This document shows positions 41,193-42,180 of a stretch of 42,180 nucleotides of DNA, piece after piece. Origin of the DNA: Acidimicrobiales bacterium (GTDB taxonomy: Bacteria; Actinomycetota; Acidimicrobiia; Acidimicrobiales; SHLQ01). The position numbers and the translations under genes were made by a program. The stretch covers positions 1-42,180 of the forward strand of contig JAHDCX010000023.1 in assembly GCA_020629635.1 (NCBI GenBank), read 5' to 3'. Within the stretch, counting starts at the first letter, position 1. Each line of letters begins with the position of its first letter. Under the pieces are notes generated by a model, which saw only the letters and a program-made list of their open reading frames with translations, was not told where the DNA came from and did not search any database.

Positions 41193-42050
41193 CTAGTTGG
41201 TCTTCGTAACGGCCACGCCCGACACGGTCAGGGTTCCGTCTTCGTTGATCGACGCCAGCGGCCATTCCTCCCCAGTGTCACGGATGGCGACGATCTGGCC
41301 ATCCGCACAGAACCACTCGCCGACGGGCTCAGTGGTGCCCTCGACGGTCAGCGACGATCCACCGTCGGCGAGCGTGAGCGAAACTTCGGCCTCGGCGCTG
41401 CTGTCCGTCTCGACTGACTGCCACGTCCCGTAGAAGTCCGTTTCGAGACATGGCGCGGCCGCAATGACGGGTGCATCGGCCACGACCCCCTCGGGGATCA
41501 CCTCGATCCGGATTCCCACGCCGTCGTCGCATGGTCCCAACGTGTCGTAGTAGCCGGGCGCCCCGAGCTCAGGGTCGAAGTCGGCGGTGAAGTGGCTTCC
41601 GCAGTCATCGGGGTCCGGGACCGGCCACTCGCCGGATTCGAACCGGACCAACAGCTCCTCGACCTCGTCGAACGCCTCCTCGACCGAACGCGGAACGGAC
41701 GCCCAACCTTCGGGGTCGGCCTCACCAAACACGACGGTCTCGGCCGCGGCGACGCCGTCGGCGTCGAACACGATCTCGATCATGTTGATCGACTCCACCC
41801 CGGCCCGGAACACGAAGCCGGGTGGCTTGCGCTCTTCCCACGCGGCCTTCGCTGCGTCGAAGTTTGCTCGAGCCTGGTCGAGGTCCTGCTCGCTGATTTG
41901 GGCGATCACGCCAGTCGAGGCCGAGCTTGTTTCGCTCGACCCTCCGCTGTCGTCGCCCGCCACCAACTCATTGGTCGATCCGCACGCGGTCGTCAGAAGT
42001 AGGAGGAGAGCGCCAAGCGCCAATCCGAGGGTCGTTCGATGGTGACTCAT
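41193..42050 (-). CDS. DUF6174-like lipoprotein
   Basis: 285 residues from ATG 42050; an upstream in-frame GTG lies in the divergent promoter region and is rejected. Lipobox LLTTACGS (Cys24), a Ser/Thr linker, then DLDQARANFDAAKAAWEERK, FDADGVAAAETVVFGEADPE and SVEEAFDEVEELLVRFESGE, the layout of DUF6174 proteins. The remaining part is strand-rich with three or four cysteines. Role unknown; on the outer face of the membrane. Divergent from the SOS-box gene. Confidence 0.75.
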   Translation of the reverse strand: MSHHRTTLGLALGALLLLLTTACGSTNELVAGDDSGGSSETSSASTGVIAQISEQDLDQARANFDAAKAAWEERKPPGFVFRAGVESINMIEIVFDADGVAAAETVVFGEADPEGWASVPRSVEEAFDEVEELLVRFESGEWPVPDPDDCGSHFTADFDPELGAPGYYDTLGPCDDGVGIRIEVIPEGVVADAPVIAAAPCLETDFYGTWQSVETDSSAEAEVSLTLADGGSSLTVEGTTEPVGEWFCADGQIVAIRDTGEEWPLASINEDGTLTVSGVAVTKTN

Positions 42051-42119
42051 GCTTCTTTGACGTTCGCACTCGCTCGGTGGTTCCCCATGGATTCGCCTCA
42101 ACTTTCTCGCTGTTCCGTG

Positions 42120-42163
42120 TTGTGGAATCAACCCCCAACAACTACAATCGAACACATGTTCGA
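42120..42163 (+). promoter_or_regulatory. Leaderless promoter with perfect LexA (SOS) box over the start codon
   Basis: -35 TTGTGG (42120-42125), 17-nt spacer, -10 TACAAT (42143-42148), ATG at 42156. TCGAAC-ACAT-GTTCGA (42148-42163) is an exact match to the actinobacterial SOS box (TCGAAC-N4-GTTCGA). It spans the last base of the -10, the transcription start and the ATG, so bound LexA would block transcription. Confidence 0.85.
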
Positions 42164-42180
42164 GGCCGGGAACAGTGCGA
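42156..42180 (+). CDS. LexA-controlled gene, first 8 codons (partial at window end)
   Basis: ATG at 42156 reads MFEAGNSA before the window ends. No ribosome site; the -10 is 7 nt upstream, so the mRNA should be leaderless. In mycobacteria, genes of the 13E12/DUF222 HNH-endonuclease repeat family carry this kind of SOS box, and their starts are similar, so that is my leading guess. Eight residues are too few to confirm. Confidence 0.5.

Noticed and set aside
1-42180. tRNA, rRNA, riboswitch or prophage integrase genes
   Set aside because: No cloverleaf, conserved rRNA block, riboswitch core or tyrosine/serine recombinase frame was recognised by eye; a covariance-model search would settle this.

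Overview
The window is GC-rich, densely packed with genes on both strands, and reads as an actinobacterial chromosome. The main pointers are a perfect mycobacterial/actinobacterial-type LexA (SOS) box at 42148-42163, many genes whose ATG/GTG lies 6-7 nt after a -10 hexamer with no ribosome binding site (leaderless), lipoproteins with long Ser/Thr-rich linkers, and a secreted HNH-excalibur nuclease. My best guess is an Acidimicrobiia-like (Ilumatobacter-type) organism, but that is inferred from style rather than from a marker gene. No rRNA, tRNA, CRISPR array or intact insertion sequence was seen, and no stretch over 300 bases lacks a gene.

Layout. 1-5190 (minus strand): the N-terminal part of a coiled-coil protein (copy A of a small family), a 738-aa protein with a Gly/Ala-rich hydrophobic core, a short C-terminal remnant of the same coiled-coil family, and two translationally coupled membrane proteins. 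5330-8626 (plus): a secreted fibronectin-III/Ca-binding-repeat protein with an internal duplication, and a DUF5519-like lipoprotein. 8642-11412 (minus): a 705-aa ESX-like protein overlapping a lipoprotein gene. 11494-13698 (minus): three consecutive PIN-domain toxin-antitoxin modules, including a 53-aa antitoxin candidate. 13755-16672: a DUF4262-like protein, a small membrane protein, a frameshifted copy B of the coiled-coil family with the same upstream region as copy A, and a membrane-anchored HNH-excalibur nuclease.

16913-27090 (plus) is a defence island of seven genes: an unknown PD-(D/E)XK-like protein, HsdM, HsdS, HsdR (with a DUF4145 N-terminus), a PD-(D/E)XK + RAMA protein, a DUF4268-like protein, and an AspBHI/Mrr-like modification-dependent endonuclease. 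The first four are joined by 3-nt gaps or start/stop overlaps and probably form one transcript; the next two follow closely. A type I modification enzyme next to two candidate modification-sensing nucleases suggests layered restriction of incoming DNA. After it come a hypothetical protein, a membrane protein, a coiled-coil membrane protein, and a Panacea-domain gene followed 6 nt later by a small unknown gene, which together look like a PanAT-type toxin-antitoxin pair (29663-30535).

30712-31918 is a leaderless PadR regulator with a perfect palindrome between its -35 and -10, followed by a membrane protein. 32027-37674 (minus) is a five-gene transport/signalling operon: substrate-binding lipoprotein, fused permease, ATPase, a histidine kinase without a sensor domain, and an OmpR-type regulator. 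The right end holds two broken genes (a frameshifted PH-like membrane protein and a gene split by an in-frame TAA), acylphosphatase, two VOC proteins, a PhnA-like zinc ribbon, a DUF6174-like lipoprotein, and the first codons of a leaderless gene whose start codon lies inside the SOS box.
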